Origin: a virus
Direction: 5' to 3' (one strand)
Virus record (IMG/VR): IMGVR_UViG_3300002460_000003
Coordinates: 24,042-88,041 of that record
Length of the DNA stretch: 64,000 bases
Shown here: positions 1 to 8,538 of the stretch, piece by piece
Layout of the letters: each line of letters opens with the position of its first letter
How positions within the stretch are numbered: position 1 is the first letter of the stretch
The notes under the pieces: generated by a model
Seen by the model: only the letters and a program-made list of their open reading frames with translations
The model's database searches: none
What the model was told of the DNA's origin: nothing
Program-made: the position numbers and the translations under genes

Positions 1-44
1 ATACCGAGCGTAGGATTAGTGGTGGCTACGGTATCAATTATTCT

Positions 45-119
45 TGGTGAGTAGCTCAGAGGTAGAGCAGACGACTGTTAATCGTCCGGTCGGTGGTTCG
101 ATCCCACCCTTACCAGCCA
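45..119 (+). tRNA. tRNA-Asn (GTT)
   Basis: A full cloverleaf can be folded by eye. The acceptor stem TGGTGAG pairs with CTTACCA with one G-U pair. The anticodon loop CTGTTAA presents GTT, and the T-arm is GGTGG-TTCGATC-CCACC. The discriminator base G is followed by an encoded CCA, as is usual in gammaproteobacteria and their phages. It sits 5 bases ahead of a second tRNA, so both are probably processed from one transcript. Confidence 0.95.
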
Positions 120-124
120 GATTT

Positions 125-200
125 GCTGAGATACGCTAGTGGCCAAGTGGATTGCCTTGTAAGCAATAAGTCGTCAGTTCGACTCTGACTCTCAGCACCA
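125..200 (+). tRNA. tRNA-Thr (TGT)
   Basis: The acceptor stem GCTGAGA pairs perfectly with TCTCAGC. The anticodon loop CTTGTAA gives TGT, reading threonine ACA codons. The discriminator A and the CCA end are encoded. It probably helps translate the AT-rich phage genes, in which ACA is frequent by eye. Confidence 0.94.
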
Positions 201-255
201 CATAAACATCCCATTGTTAATACATGATGGTGAGTGTTATGAAAGAAAAATAATA

Positions 256-282
256 AAGGAGATTGGCTAGAGCCAACTTATG
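256..282 (+). promoter_or_regulatory. Ribosome binding site with a hairpin between Shine-Dalgarno and start
   Basis: AAGGAG at 256-261 lies 18 bases before the ATG at 280, which is too far for normal initiation. Between them TTGGC (263-267) and GCCAA (272-276) form a 5-bp stem with loop TAGA. Folding this stem would bring the Shine-Dalgarno close to the ATG. Spacer hairpins of this kind are known in T4-like phages; its function here is inferred. Confidence 0.5.
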
Positions 283-1122
283 TCAATATCCGTAGTCAAT
301 CTCCCCAGCCTAACAGAGTATGTAAACTTAGTTTCACTCTCTGGTTTAGATGAAGATGAAAGTTTAATTCTAAGAAACAACACGTCTACTACAGCCTTTA
401 TTATTCAAGCTGTATCTAAGCCAAGTGATAGTGCTGTAGGTTATCCTATCCTCCCCGGCGAAACTCTTTTAGTACATACCAACTTCACTCCTGTTTGGAT
501 TAAGGGTGGTACTGGCCCTTTCATTGTACAAGAGCTTACCAGTACTATCACACCCTTCACAGGTGTTGATCTTCCTGAGTCTGTCTACTCAAGTACAACA
601 GAAGCCCTTAGACGTGTCAAGGTTAGCTCAGAACCCTCTGTTGCAGCAGGTGTTCTGCATGGACTAACTTACGCTATCAGCGGTTCGTTCTCTGTAGCTG
701 CTGGTGATTTTATAGCAATGAATATCAGCCCAGCTTCTGATATCTTAGTTCACAAGATTACAACTAATCAAAATCTTGTATTCGATGTATATAATCAGCA
801 TGTTACAGGGACAGCAGATGGTATCTTCACAGCTAAGAACCTAAACCTTATTTCTGAGGATATCAGTCCAGCACAAGGGCAGTTATATACACCAGCAACA
901 CCTGTTGGTGATATTATCTTCTCAGGTATCTCTGAAGACAATCCTTATATCATTGCTAGCTTCCTGAAGAAGCCTTCTGTAGTTGTAAAGAATACTACTG
1001 GCGGAATAGCTACTATAAAAATAACAATTATATTCGAAGAGTTTGGTCCGAGGGAGGCATCATTCGGTTTGACAGCTTCAACCTTACTACTCTCAAATAC
1101 GGAGATGAGCACCTTTGGCTAG
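280..1122 (+). CDS. Putative virion structural protein
   Basis: This is a 280-residue protein rich in Ser, Thr, Val and Ile with predicted beta-strand character. It has no transmembrane segment and no recognised motif. It lies at the head of the late module, just before another beta-rich protein and the terminase, so a virion role (decoration, fibre or whisker) is inferred from position only. The start is preceded by the unusual spacer-hairpin ribosome site. Its last 8 bases overlap the next gene, suggesting translational coupling. Confidence 0.6.
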   Translation: MSISVVNLPSLTEYVNLVSLSGLDEDESLILRNNTSTTAFIIQAVSKPSDSAVGYPILPGETLLVHTNFTPVWIKGGTGPFIVQELTSTITPFTGVDLPESVYSSTTEALRRVKVSSEPSVAAGVLHGLTYAISGSFSVAAGDFIAMNISPASDILVHKITTNQNLVFDVYNQHVTGTADGIFTAKNLNLISEDISPAQGQLYTPATPVGDIIFSGISEDNPYIIASFLKKPSVVVKNTTGGIATIKITIIFEEFGPREASFGLTASTLLLSNTEMSTFG

Positions 1123-1693
1123 ACAAATAATTCCTAATAGTGGCCTTTGGTCATCTATTGCAGCTATCATTAACGCTAACGATGCTGAGCTTTATAATGA
1201 AGTGAAGGTTGGTGTTTATGATTACAATGACTTGGCTACAGCTACTACGCCAATTAGTATTGCAGTGGCTGGTACATATTATCCACTAACTAATGATGCT
1301 CTTGGTGCATTCACTAATCTCACTTATGCATTACCGGGTGTTCCTAATTTGTGGGATACTATTACTCAGTCATTTGATTTCACTGACCTAGCATTGGGTG
1401 ACACTGTAGATATTCGTTTGGATATCACTGTTACAAGTTCAGCTAACAACCAAGACTTCACTGTCACATTATTCCTTGCAGATGGTACAGGTGGTCAATA
1501 CGAACTACCATTAATCTCAGAGCGAAACTTCAAAGTAGCTGGCACAAGACAGCTTGTAGAGTTCACTGGTATTTATATGGGTGACACTAATACTTTGAAT
1601 AATCCTGCTAGATTTAAGATTAAGTCTTCTAACACAGGTAGTGTTATAGTCAATGGTTGGTATGTTCGTGCAATTAAACGGGTATTAGCTTAA
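1115..1693 (+). CDS. Putative virion structural protein, TTG start
   Basis: 192 residues. The start is TTG at 1115, chosen because GGAG at 1101-1104 is well placed and the reading frame opens with MARQIIPNSG; no nearby ATG fits. The sequence is beta-rich, with a stretch (FDFTDLALGDTVDIRLDITV) suggestive of a jelly-roll. It overlaps the end of the preceding gene and may be a partner of it. Function is not recognised. Confidence 0.6.
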   Translation: MARQIIPNSGLWSSIAAIINANDAELYNEVKVGVYDYNDLATATTPISIAVAGTYYPLTNDALGAFTNLTYALPGVPNLWDTITQSFDFTDLALGDTVDIRLDITVTSSANNQDFTVTLFLADGTGGQYELPLISERNFKVAGTRQLVEFTGIYMGDTNTLNNPARFKIKSSNTGSVIVNGWYVRAIKRVLA

Positions 1694-1710
1694 TTATTTT
1701 GTTATAGCTA

Positions 1711-1739
1711 TTGCTTTTAGAGAATTAAGTTGTTATAAT
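1711..1739 (+). promoter_or_regulatory. Sigma-70 type promoter before terL
   Basis: TTGCTT at 1711-1716 and a perfect TATAAT at 1734-1739 are separated by 17 bases. It lies in the only intergenic gap before the terminase gene and could drive terL and the head genes. Confidence 0.6.
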
Positions 1740-1777
1740 TAATAATCTGAGATAGAGAATAACAAATGGAATAAACA

Positions 1778-3462
1778 ATGAGTGATTTTAGTTTCTCACC
1801 AGCGTCTAAGAAACAAGAATGGTTCTTATCAAGTGACGCTAATATTATTGTATATGGTGGTAAATTTGTGCCTCCATTTAAAACTCTCTTAAACGGGGAA
1901 AGCTAAGGGTAGATTACTACCTATGCCAATCCCGTGCCAATGTTTAAAGACAGTGCGTAGAGGCCATCGAAAACACACAGCAATGTGGAAGTGAGTAGAG
2001 TAGGGGTCAAGTGACTCCCGAAACAGAGAGAATTCTTTGAATTAAGAGTTGGTCCGACAACACCTGAAAGGGTGGAAGAAGTTTAACGAACTTCAAAACT
2101 GATAAGGCAATGGGTGGTGGTAAGTCATATTGCGGCTTACTTCGCCATTTACGTTGGGTAGATGATCCACAATATCGTGGTTATGTAGTCCGTAAACAGC
2201 AAACAAGTATTATGGTTGCTGGTGGACTTTTTGACGAAGCTTATGGGTTATATAAAGCTTACGATCCAAATGTAAAACCAAATAAAAAAGCCATGACATT
2301 TACCTTCTCTTCCGGTGCGGTTGTGGCTATGGGTCACTGTGAAACCAATGAGGATGCTGAGAAATGGCGTGGTAGACAAGTATCGGCGTGCATGATCGAC
2401 GAGGCCACACAGCTTCTAGAAGACCATGTTTTGGTTATTCTTTCTCGCCTACGATCTAAAGCAAAAATGGTTCCAAACCTTTTCTTAACTTGCAACCCGA
2501 ACCCGGACAGTTTTGTTCGTCGTTGGATTGACTGGTGGATTATCCCTAAAGGTCAAGAGAATGCAGGAAGACCTGATCCAGAGCGTGATGGTAAGGTAAG
2601 ATGGTTTATTCGTCAAAATAACGAAATGATTTGGGCAGACACAAGGCAAGAGTTACTTGATACTTACGGAAGTCATGTACTCCCCCTCTCCTTACAATTC
2701 ATCTCAGCAACAATCTACGATAACCCACCACTAATTAAATCCAACCCTGGATATCTTGCAAACCTTCAAGGTCTTAAACGTGTAAAACAAGAACGCGACC
2801 TTTACGGAAACTGGGATATTCGTGAAGATGCTTCTGGTTATTGGAAAGCCGAATGGCTTGGTGAACCAGTTAATCCATGTGATTTAGAAATTGTTTCTTA
2901 CTGTAGAGCATGGGATATCGCTGGCTCGATCCCATCCGAATCCCTGCCAAATCCTGACTGGACTGCTGGAGTTTTAATAGGTAAAACAAAGACAGGGTTA
3001 TATGTCATCGAAGATGTTGTGAGATTCAGAGCAAGGTTTGGTGAAGTCTTACAGAGAATTATTGTTACCGCTAAATCTGATCCCGATGGTACTCAAATCA
3101 TACTCCCCCAGGAGCCTGGACAAGCAGGAAAAGCTGCTGGTCAAATGATGATTAAAGAGCTTATTGAGGAAGGGTTCTACGCAAGAATGCGCCCATCTAA
3201 TAAATCTAAAGTCATTCGTTTCCAACCTTTCGCAGCAGCAACAGAGGCTGGGTTAGTTAGATACGTGGCTGGTACTTGGAATGATGAGTATTTCTTTGAG
3301 CTAGAAGCATTCACTGGTGACAGAAAGAATAAGGATGACCAAGTGGACGCATCGTCTGATGCCTTCATAACACTGGCTCAGAAAATGAATATACCAAACT
3401 TCCTCACAGGATTAAAATCAGCCGATTCTATCCTAACAACTACTAACCCATTTGCCCGATAG
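1778..3462 (+). CDS. terL: Terminase large subunit, split by a group I intron: join(1778..1861, 2107..3462)
   Basis: This is the ATP-driven DNA packaging motor and headful or cos nuclease, acting at the portal vertex. Exon 1 (28 codons) ends in VYGG and exon 2 begins with the Ala codon GCA, restoring the Walker A sequence GGAMGGGKS at residues 27-35 of a 479-residue protein. The Walker B is CMIDEA (Asp126, Glu127), followed by the coupling motif LFLTCNPN and the RNase H-like nuclease with acidic residues in RAWDIAGS and DDQVDASSDAF. Without splicing, exon 1 reads 14 codons into the intron and stops at 1904-1906. Initiation at an ATG inside exon 2 (2110) would lose the P-loop beginning. The Shine-Dalgarno before 1778 is weak. 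No small terminase subunit was recognised upstream. Confidence 0.93.
1862..2106 (+). ncRNA. Group I intron (T4 td-like) in terL, without an internal ORF
   Basis: The 245-base insertion interrupts the terL P-loop. The 5' exon end ATGGTGGT pairs with the internal guide GCCTCCAT at 1870-1877, leaving one T-T mismatch and the diagnostic U-G pair at the splice site (T1861). The intron ends in G2106. Core blocks AAACGGGG (near 1890), AATCCCGTGC (near 1928) and GTCAAGTGACTC (near 2006) match the conserved core of the T4 td intron as I remember it. These blocks correspond to P4-P6 and the P7/P8 region. No homing endonuclease is encoded inside. Confidence 0.92.
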
Positions 3463-3470
3463 GAGGCTAT

Positions 3471-4958
3471 ATGGCTGAAACAGCCGTTGAGAGTGTTACT
3501 ACACTTTCCCAAGGCGCAGACTCAACTATACCTCGGCTTAAACTAGGGCAATCAAGTTACAACGGTCTTTGGACTCTCGGTGGTAACATCTTTGAAGAGT
3601 GCAATTCAGAACTACGTTGGCCCCGAGCAATTCATACTTATAAGAAGATGGCTAAAGATGCCACCATTGCTCCTGCTCTCAACTTAGTTGAAATGGCAAT
3701 TGCTCGTGTCCCTTGGAGCATTAAGATTCCAGAGGGTTATGAAGATCAGCTAAAAGATAAAGCTGTATTCCTTGAGCAAGTCATGGGTGATATGGAGGAT
3801 AGTTTTGGATCATTCATCAGACGTGCTGCTACATTCAATCGTTATGGCTTTGCTCCTATTGAAAAGGTGTATCGCAAGCGTTTAAAGGGTAATGGTAGTA
3901 AGTATGACGATGGGTTGATTGGTATTGAAAGTCTCCCTCTAATTGCACAGGATACTGTAGCCAGTTGGGATTGGGAAAAGAAAGGTCGTAAGTTATCAGG
4001 TCTTTGGCAATTCATTGTTGAACCATCAGGTAAGAGTAACGCTACGCTAGTAAATACGAATAGTGAAGAATTCATTCGTCGTAAGAAGTTTATGTTGTTT
4101 CGCAACAACCCTCTGAAAGATAACCCTGAAGGTGAGTCACCTCTTAAAGCCTGTTGGGCTGCTTGGAAGTATAAGACTTCTTTAGAAGAGTTTGAAGCAA
4201 TGGGTGTGTCAAGTGATATGCGAGGACTTAAAGTTCTTTATATCCCGCCACGCTACATGGCAGAGGATGCTAGTCCTGAAGATAAGGCTGTGTATGATTA
4301 TTATAAAAATATCATGCGGAACCTGCATATGAATGAACAGAGTGGTTTGATTCTTCCTCAAGTCCTAGATGACCAAGGTGAACAATACTTTAAGTTTGAT
4401 GTTATCTCTGTTACTGGTCAAAAGGCTCATGATGTAAACAAGATTATTGGTCGTTATAAGAATGAGATTATTTCTTCTCTTATGGCTTCTCAGCTTGTAC
4501 TAGGTCAAGAAGGTGGTGGTTCATTCAGTCTTGCTGAGTCCCTACAGGGTATCTCAGATATGGCTATTGAGTCAAAGTTGATTGAGATTCAAGACCAACT
4601 CAACCATGACCTTATTCCTCAGTTGTTTGCTCTTAATGGTTGGGATACATCAGTCACTCCTCATTTCACCTTTGGTGATCTTAAGACTCCAGACCTCGAT
4701 GTTCTATCTAAGTTTATTCAACGTGTTGGTGCGGCAGGAATGCTGAGTCAAGACCCACGTACAATTAACTGGATTGCTGAACAGGCGAACATGCCAGTTC
4801 CTTTTGATGACACTTCAATGGATATTGATGAAGGGCGTAAGCAACTGACAGGCTTCTCATCTAATGCTGGTGAAGGTATGCAGGAAGGTATGCCATCTGG
4901 AACAGGTAGTGCTACAGGCGGTGGTGATCAATCAACTGGCAACTCGGAGAACACATAA
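3471..4958 (+). CDS. Portal protein
   Basis: 495 residues, the usual size for a portal. It forms the dodecameric ring at the head vertex through which DNA is packaged and to which neck proteins attach. The N-terminal half contains the helical and wing pattern of the DUF935/Mu gp29-like family (for example RWPRAIHTYKKMAKDATIAP). It lies directly after terL. The start ATG follows a strong AGGAGG. The C-terminal 30 residues are Gly/Ser/Thr-rich and probably disordered. It overlaps the protease gene by one base. Confidence 0.88.
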   Translation: MAETAVESVTTLSQGADSTIPRLKLGQSSYNGLWTLGGNIFEECNSELRWPRAIHTYKKMAKDATIAPALNLVEMAIARVPWSIKIPEGYEDQLKDKAVFLEQVMGDMEDSFGSFIRRAATFNRYGFAPIEKVYRKRLKGNGSKYDDGLIGIESLPLIAQDTVASWDWEKKGRKLSGLWQFIVEPSGKSNATLVNTNSEEFIRRKKFMLFRNNPLKDNPEGESPLKACWAAWKYKTSLEEFEAMGVSSDMRGLKVLYIPPRYMAEDASPEDKAVYDYYKNIMRNLHMNEQSGLILPQVLDDQGEQYFKFDVISVTGQKAHDVNKIIGRYKNEIISSLMASQLVLGQEGGGSFSLAESLQGISDMAIESKLIEIQDQLNHDLIPQLFALNGWDTSVTPHFTFGDLKTPDLDVLSKFIQRVGAAGMLSQDPRTINWIAEQANMPVPFDDTSMDIDEGRKQLTGFSSNAGEGMQEGMPSGTGSATGGGDQSTGNSENT

Positions 4959-5590
4959 TGCCGTGGACGAAGAGTAAATTGCCGAACGCAGCAAAGAATC
5001 TCACAGACAAACAAAAAGAGATATTTGTAGCAGTGGCTAATAGCGTTCTAAAAGATACTGGGGATGAGGGGCAAGCAATTGCCTCTGGTCTTGCAGCAGC
5101 GAAAAAGGAAAAGGGTATGAAGAAAAGTTTCGCTGAATCTTTAGGCGAACTCATTGAGAAACATTTTGGTGGTAGTGAACAAGAAGCTGAAGCAGTTGAG
5201 CAAGTAACCAAGTCTGTTAATGAGGAGCAACGTTTAGCTCTATTCATTGTACTAGAACCACAAGATGGTGGCGATACTACTACAGACCTACATGGTGATA
5301 CTTACACTGTAGAAGAAGTTGAGAAAGCTTGTCATAACTTCAATCAACATTGCATGAAAGCTAATCTATTCCACAAAGTTGAAACAGAAGAAGCTAAGAT
5401 TGTTGAGAGTTATGTAGCCCCTGTTGATTTTGTTCTCGACGATAAAACAATTAAAAAAGGCACTTGGTTGCAAAGTTGGTACTTCCCAGAAACAGAAGTA
5501 GGTGAACTCCTATGGAAATCTGTTAAAGATGGGACTGTCAATGGAGTTTCAATCCAAGGTCGAGCCACTACGGAGAGATTGGATGACTAA
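4958..5590 (+). CDS. Prohead protease, XkdF-like with ChaB-like N-terminus
   Basis: 210 residues. Residues 1-50 (MPWTKSKLPNAAKNL and following helix) resemble the small ChaB-like domain often found at the start of phage maturation proteases. Residues about 70-210 resemble the XkdF-like putative serine protease domain, including HGDTYTVEEVEKACHNFN and the terminal GVSIQGRA. It is expected to process the scaffold and capsid during head maturation. Its position between portal and scaffold supports this. It ends by overlapping the next gene (ATGACTAA), implying translational coupling. Catalytic residues cannot be assigned with certainty by eye. Confidence 0.75.
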   Translation: MPWTKSKLPNAAKNLTDKQKEIFVAVANSVLKDTGDEGQAIASGLAAAKKEKGMKKSFAESLGELIEKHFGGSEQEAEAVEQVTKSVNEEQRLALFIVLEPQDGGDTTTDLHGDTYTVEEVEKACHNFNQHCMKANLFHKVETEEAKIVESYVAPVDFVLDDKTIKKGTWLQSWYFPETEVGELLWKSVKDGTVNGVSIQGRATTERLDD

Positions 5591-6566
5591 AGCTATTAAG
5601 GCAACACGAAAGTTGTCTAACTTTAACTTTGATTTTGAAGGTGCTGCTGTTGCCCTTGTTGGTCCCGCTGTAGGGGGAAGTGCAAATGGCCACACAACTT
5701 TACTAACCAAAAGCTTAGAGGGTATCACTGAAGAACAAGTAGATAAAGCTACAGAAGTACAAGTCACAATGAATATTGTTGATTTTCTCTGTAAGTTCTA
5801 CCATCTCTGGTATGAAGATGCCATTGTTCTAGCTACTGCTTTTGGATATGACGTTGGTGATGCAGGTTATTCTTTTGATGAATCTGCTTCTGAATATGAT
5901 GAATATATCCAAGAGAAAGTTGATGCTATCCAAGTAATGAAGTCATTGGTTCTTGATAAAGAGATTGATGACATTAAGAAAGCTGTTGCTGAGTTGTCAG
6001 CAGAAGATTACTTACTCATTCTTAAAGCACAAGAACAATTTGAAAAGAACTTTGAAGCTGCAACCCTAAAAGTTGAAGCTATCAAGAAGTCCTCTGGCAT
6101 TCCAGCCAAGGGCGTTAGTGTATCGGAAGATACAAAGTCTCCCTCCGTGGAAATTCAAAAACAAGAAGAGGACTCTATGTCTGAGTTTATTACAAAAGCT
6201 GCACACGAAGAAGCAGTGAGCAAGGCAATCGAAGTTGCCCTTGCCCCTGTACAAGAAGAACTAAAGAAAGCCAAGGAACAACTTGAAGTAGTTGAACTTG
6301 CTAAATTAGAAGCTGTAGCAAAAGCGCGTAAAGCTGCAATTGCTGAAGTAGAGAAAGATGAAGCAGCCGCTGAAGCACTCTACAAATCCCTTGAAGCTGT
6401 CTCCGATGAAAGCTTTGAAGTGATCGTTAAATCACTCAAAGCCAAAGAAGAAAAGCTAGAAGATTCCGACCTCTTCAAACAGAAGAGCAAGAATACCGAA
6501 GTTGAAGAGCCTGTTGCAGAGAACGCTACTTCTGCAATTCTTAAAGCAAAATATCAAAATCAATAA
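5583..6566 (+). CDS. Head maturation/scaffold precursor protein
   Basis: 327 residues. The ATG at 5583 is chosen because GGAGAG lies just upstream and it overlaps the protease stop; upstream in-frame ATGs lie inside the protease gene. The first 40 residues include VALVGPAVGGSANGH, a segment that in related phages continues the protease region. The remainder is highly charged and helical, as in scaffolds. A second start at 6177 would give a separate scaffold from the same frame. Confidence 0.75.
   Translation: MTKAIKATRKLSNFNFDFEGAAVALVGPAVGGSANGHTTLLTKSLEGITEEQVDKATEVQVTMNIVDFLCKFYHLWYEDAIVLATAFGYDVGDAGYSFDESASEYDEYIQEKVDAIQVMKSLVLDKEIDDIKKAVAELSAEDYLLILKAQEQFEKNFEAATLKVEAIKKSSGIPAKGVSVSEDTKSPSVEIQKQEEDSMSEFITKAAHEEAVSKAIEVALAPVQEELKKAKEQLEVVELAKLEAVAKARKAAIAEVEKDEAAAEALYKSLEAVSDESFEVIVKSLKAKEEKLEDSDLFKQKSKNTEVEEPVAENATSAILKAKYQNQ
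6177..6566 (+). CDS. Nested in-frame scaffold protein
   Basis: An internal ATG at 6177, in frame with the 5583 gene, is preceded by AGAGGA at 67-72 (6167-6172), a good Shine-Dalgarno at correct spacing. It would yield a 129-residue, Glu/Lys/Ala-rich, coiled-coil protein ending in ILKAKYQNQ. This mirrors lambda, where scaffold Nu3 is the C-terminal part of protease C made from an internal start. Expression from this start is inferred. Confidence 0.55.
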   Translation: MSEFITKAAHEEAVSKAIEVALAPVQEELKKAKEQLEVVELAKLEAVAKARKAAIAEVEKDEAAAEALYKSLEAVSDESFEVIVKSLKAKEEKLEDSDLFKQKSKNTEVEEPVAENATSAILKAKYQNQ

Positions 6567-6584
6567 TATCTCGGAGATATAAAT

Positions 6585-6983
6585 ATGCCCACTATTGCTA
6601 CTGACACTTTCCGTCTGAGCCACCTTGTAAAGAAAGAACTATGGCCAGAAAAAGGCTTCTGCCGTTTGGAAGTCACCGTAAACGAAGCCACTGCTAAAAC
6701 TTATGCTGTTGGTACTGTTCTAGGTAAAGTTACCGCTGACGGTAAGTACAAAATTGCCGTACAGACTGCCGTTGATGGTAGTGCTGTTGCCGCTGCAATC
6801 GTACTTGACGACCATTCCATTGCTGCCACCACCGACACTAAGATTGTCGTTCTTGTTAAAGGCCCAGCAGAAGTATCTAAGGGTGCGTTGGTACTCGATG
6901 CTACTTATGACCTCGATGCAGAAAAAGATGTTGTATATGCATCTCTAGAAGCCCTAAACATTAACGTCGCACCAACAGTATAA
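6585..6983 (+). CDS. Head decoration protein, lambda gpD-like
   Basis: 132 residues, in the size range of lambda gpD-type proteins that trimerise on and stabilise the expanded capsid. It shows the family's beta-rich pattern (AKTYAVGTVLGKVTADGKYKI) and lies immediately before the major capsid gene, as in lambda-type head modules. A GGAG lies before the ATG. Cysteine is nearly absent, typical of virion proteins. Confidence 0.8.
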   Translation: MPTIATDTFRLSHLVKKELWPEKGFCRLEVTVNEATAKTYAVGTVLGKVTADGKYKIAVQTAVDGSAVAAAIVLDDHSIAATTDTKIVVLVKGPAEVSKGALVLDATYDLDAEKDVVYASLEALNINVAPTV

Positions 6984-6997
6984 GGATTAAATAGAAT

Positions 6998-8026
6998 ATG
7001 GCTATTATTCGTAGTTTTGACAACCCGTTTGAACTAGTAGACTGGACCCAAGACCTCTTGGTCGTCCCCAACCTCTACGGTAAGATTCAAAACATGGGTC
7101 TGTTCGATGTTGAAAGTGTTTCACAGAACACCGTAACCTTCGAGAAAATCAACCAGTCTCTGGGTCTTGTTGGCGACCGTCCTCGTGGCGTCCGTAACAA
7201 CGTTTCCCAAGATTACCTTCGTGAACTGAAGAGCTATCCTGTTCCTCACTTCCCACTAGACGATGCTATCAAGCCTGAAGATATTCAGGGTAAAGCAGCC
7301 TACGGTGGTAGCGGTACTGGTCAACCAGAAGTTCTAGATATGGTTCGTGCCCGCAAGATTGAACGTATTCGTCGTTCACATGCACAAACCCTAGAAGTTG
7401 CTCGTGCTCAGATGCTAACTGCTGGTACTGTGTATGCTCCTAATGGTACTGTTGTTGTTGACGTTTACTCTGACTTCGGCATTACCCGTAAAGAAGTTGA
7501 CTTCGTACTCGGCACTGGCACCACTGAAGTTATCCTAAAGGGTGAGGAAGTAATTGCTCACATCCAAGATAACCTATTCACTGGTGACATCGTTACTGAA
7601 GTTGTGGCTCTTTGCCACCCAACCTTCTTCAACAAGCTGATCACCCAAGCTAACGTTAAGACTGCTTACCAGTATTACACTAGCACCCAAGAGCCTCTGC
7701 GTAACCGTCTGGGCACTGGTCTGGATCGTGAGTTTGTTTACGGTGGCATCCGTTATGTTGAGTATCGTGGTTATGCTCCAGATGGCGTTACCCCGCTAAT
7801 CACCGCTGGCGAAGCTCGTGCTTTCCCAATGGGTACTACTGATGTGTTCAAAACTTACTTTGGCCCAGCCAACCGTTTTGAATTCAGCAACACCCTAGGT
7901 CTAGAAGCATATATGTTTGAAGAACGTAATCCTTCAGATACTGAAATCACCCTTCAGTCTGAGTCTAACTTCATCAACCTGATGCGTCGTCCTCAAGTAG
8001 TAGTTCGTATGTTCAGCTCCAACTAA
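6998..8026 (+). CDS. Major capsid protein, lambda gpE-like (HK97 fold)
   Basis: 342 residues, matching the gpE-type capsid family. Recognisable stretches are SFDNPFELVDWT at the N-terminus, FEKINQSLGLVGDRPRG, the helix EVLDMVRARKIERIRRS and the terminal RRPQVVVRMFSSN. It forms the icosahedral shell. Codon use is visibly biased to C-ending codons compared with neighbours, consistent with very high expression. A GAAA-loop terminator-like hairpin follows at once. Confidence 0.92.
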   Translation: MAIIRSFDNPFELVDWTQDLLVVPNLYGKIQNMGLFDVESVSQNTVTFEKINQSLGLVGDRPRGVRNNVSQDYLRELKSYPVPHFPLDDAIKPEDIQGKAAYGGSGTGQPEVLDMVRARKIERIRRSHAQTLEVARAQMLTAGTVYAPNGTVVVDVYSDFGITRKEVDFVLGTGTTEVILKGEEVIAHIQDNLFTGDIVTEVVALCHPTFFNKLITQANVKTAYQYYTSTQEPLRNRLGTGLDREFVYGGIRYVEYRGYAPDGVTPLITAGEARAFPMGTTDVFKTYFGPANRFEFSNTLGLEAYMFEERNPSDTEITLQSESNFINLMRRPQVVVRMFSSN

Positions 8027-8045
8027 TAGTGGAGTCTATAGTGCT

Positions 8046-8069
8046 GGGGTCGAAAGACCCCTTGCATTT
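8046..8069 (+). terminator. Hairpin after the major capsid gene
   Basis: GGGGTC (8046-8051) and GACCCC (8056-8061) form a 6-bp stem closed by the stable GAAA tetraloop, followed by TTGCATTT. The tail is only moderately T-rich, so it may be a leaky terminator or a 3' stabiliser for the abundant capsid mRNA. Confidence 0.6.
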
Positions 8070-8087
8070 CCACTTTAAGGAGTTTTT

Positions 8088-8528
8088 ATGGCACTAACAC
8101 CCGTACAAACAGTAAGACTTCTTATTGGTGATACACCAACATCCCCATTCTATCAACTGTTCTCTGATGAAGAGATTCAACAGTTCCTAGATTTGAATGG
8201 ACAGAATATTATGCAAGCTGCTCGTTTGGCAGCTATCGCAGCAAGTATGCAATTAGCTGGTTACTCTTCAAGAGAGCGTACCGGAGATATTGAAGTCTGG
8301 TCTAACCTATCTACAGCATACTTAAAAGCACTAGAAAACTTCATTAATGACAGTAGTAGTGCAAACCTTCCTAATGGTTTGATGCCTTATGCATCTGGTA
8401 TTAGTTGGGCAGATTTCAACGCTAACAATGATAATCCAGATAATATTAGAAGCCCCCTTACACAAGTTAAGATTTGTGATACAGACTGGTGGAATGATAG
8501 TGATCCGTTCAACCTAACTACATTGTAA
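8088..8528 (+). CDS. Head-tail connector (adaptor) protein, putative
   Basis: 146 residues directly after the capsid gene. The N-terminal segment TPVQTVRLLIGDTPTSPFYQLFSDEEIQQFL followed by Ala-rich helices (part of it QAARLAAIAASMQLAG) is the pattern of phage head-completion adaptors that bind below the portal. The start has AAGGAG upstream. Assignment rests on pattern and gene order. Confidence 0.65.
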   Translation: MALTPVQTVRLLIGDTPTSPFYQLFSDEEIQQFLDLNGQNIMQAARLAAIAASMQLAGYSSRERTGDIEVWSNLSTAYLKALENFINDSSSANLPNGLMPYASGISWADFNANNDNPDNIRSPLTQVKICDTDWWNDSDPFNLTTL

Positions 8529-8538
8529 GGAGTAAGTT

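Noticed and set aside
1-44. Hairpin ATACCGAGC/GCT-CGGTAT as a third tRNA
   Set aside because: It can fold as a stem but has no T-arm, anticodon arm or CCA end; perhaps the end of a transcript unit lying before the window.
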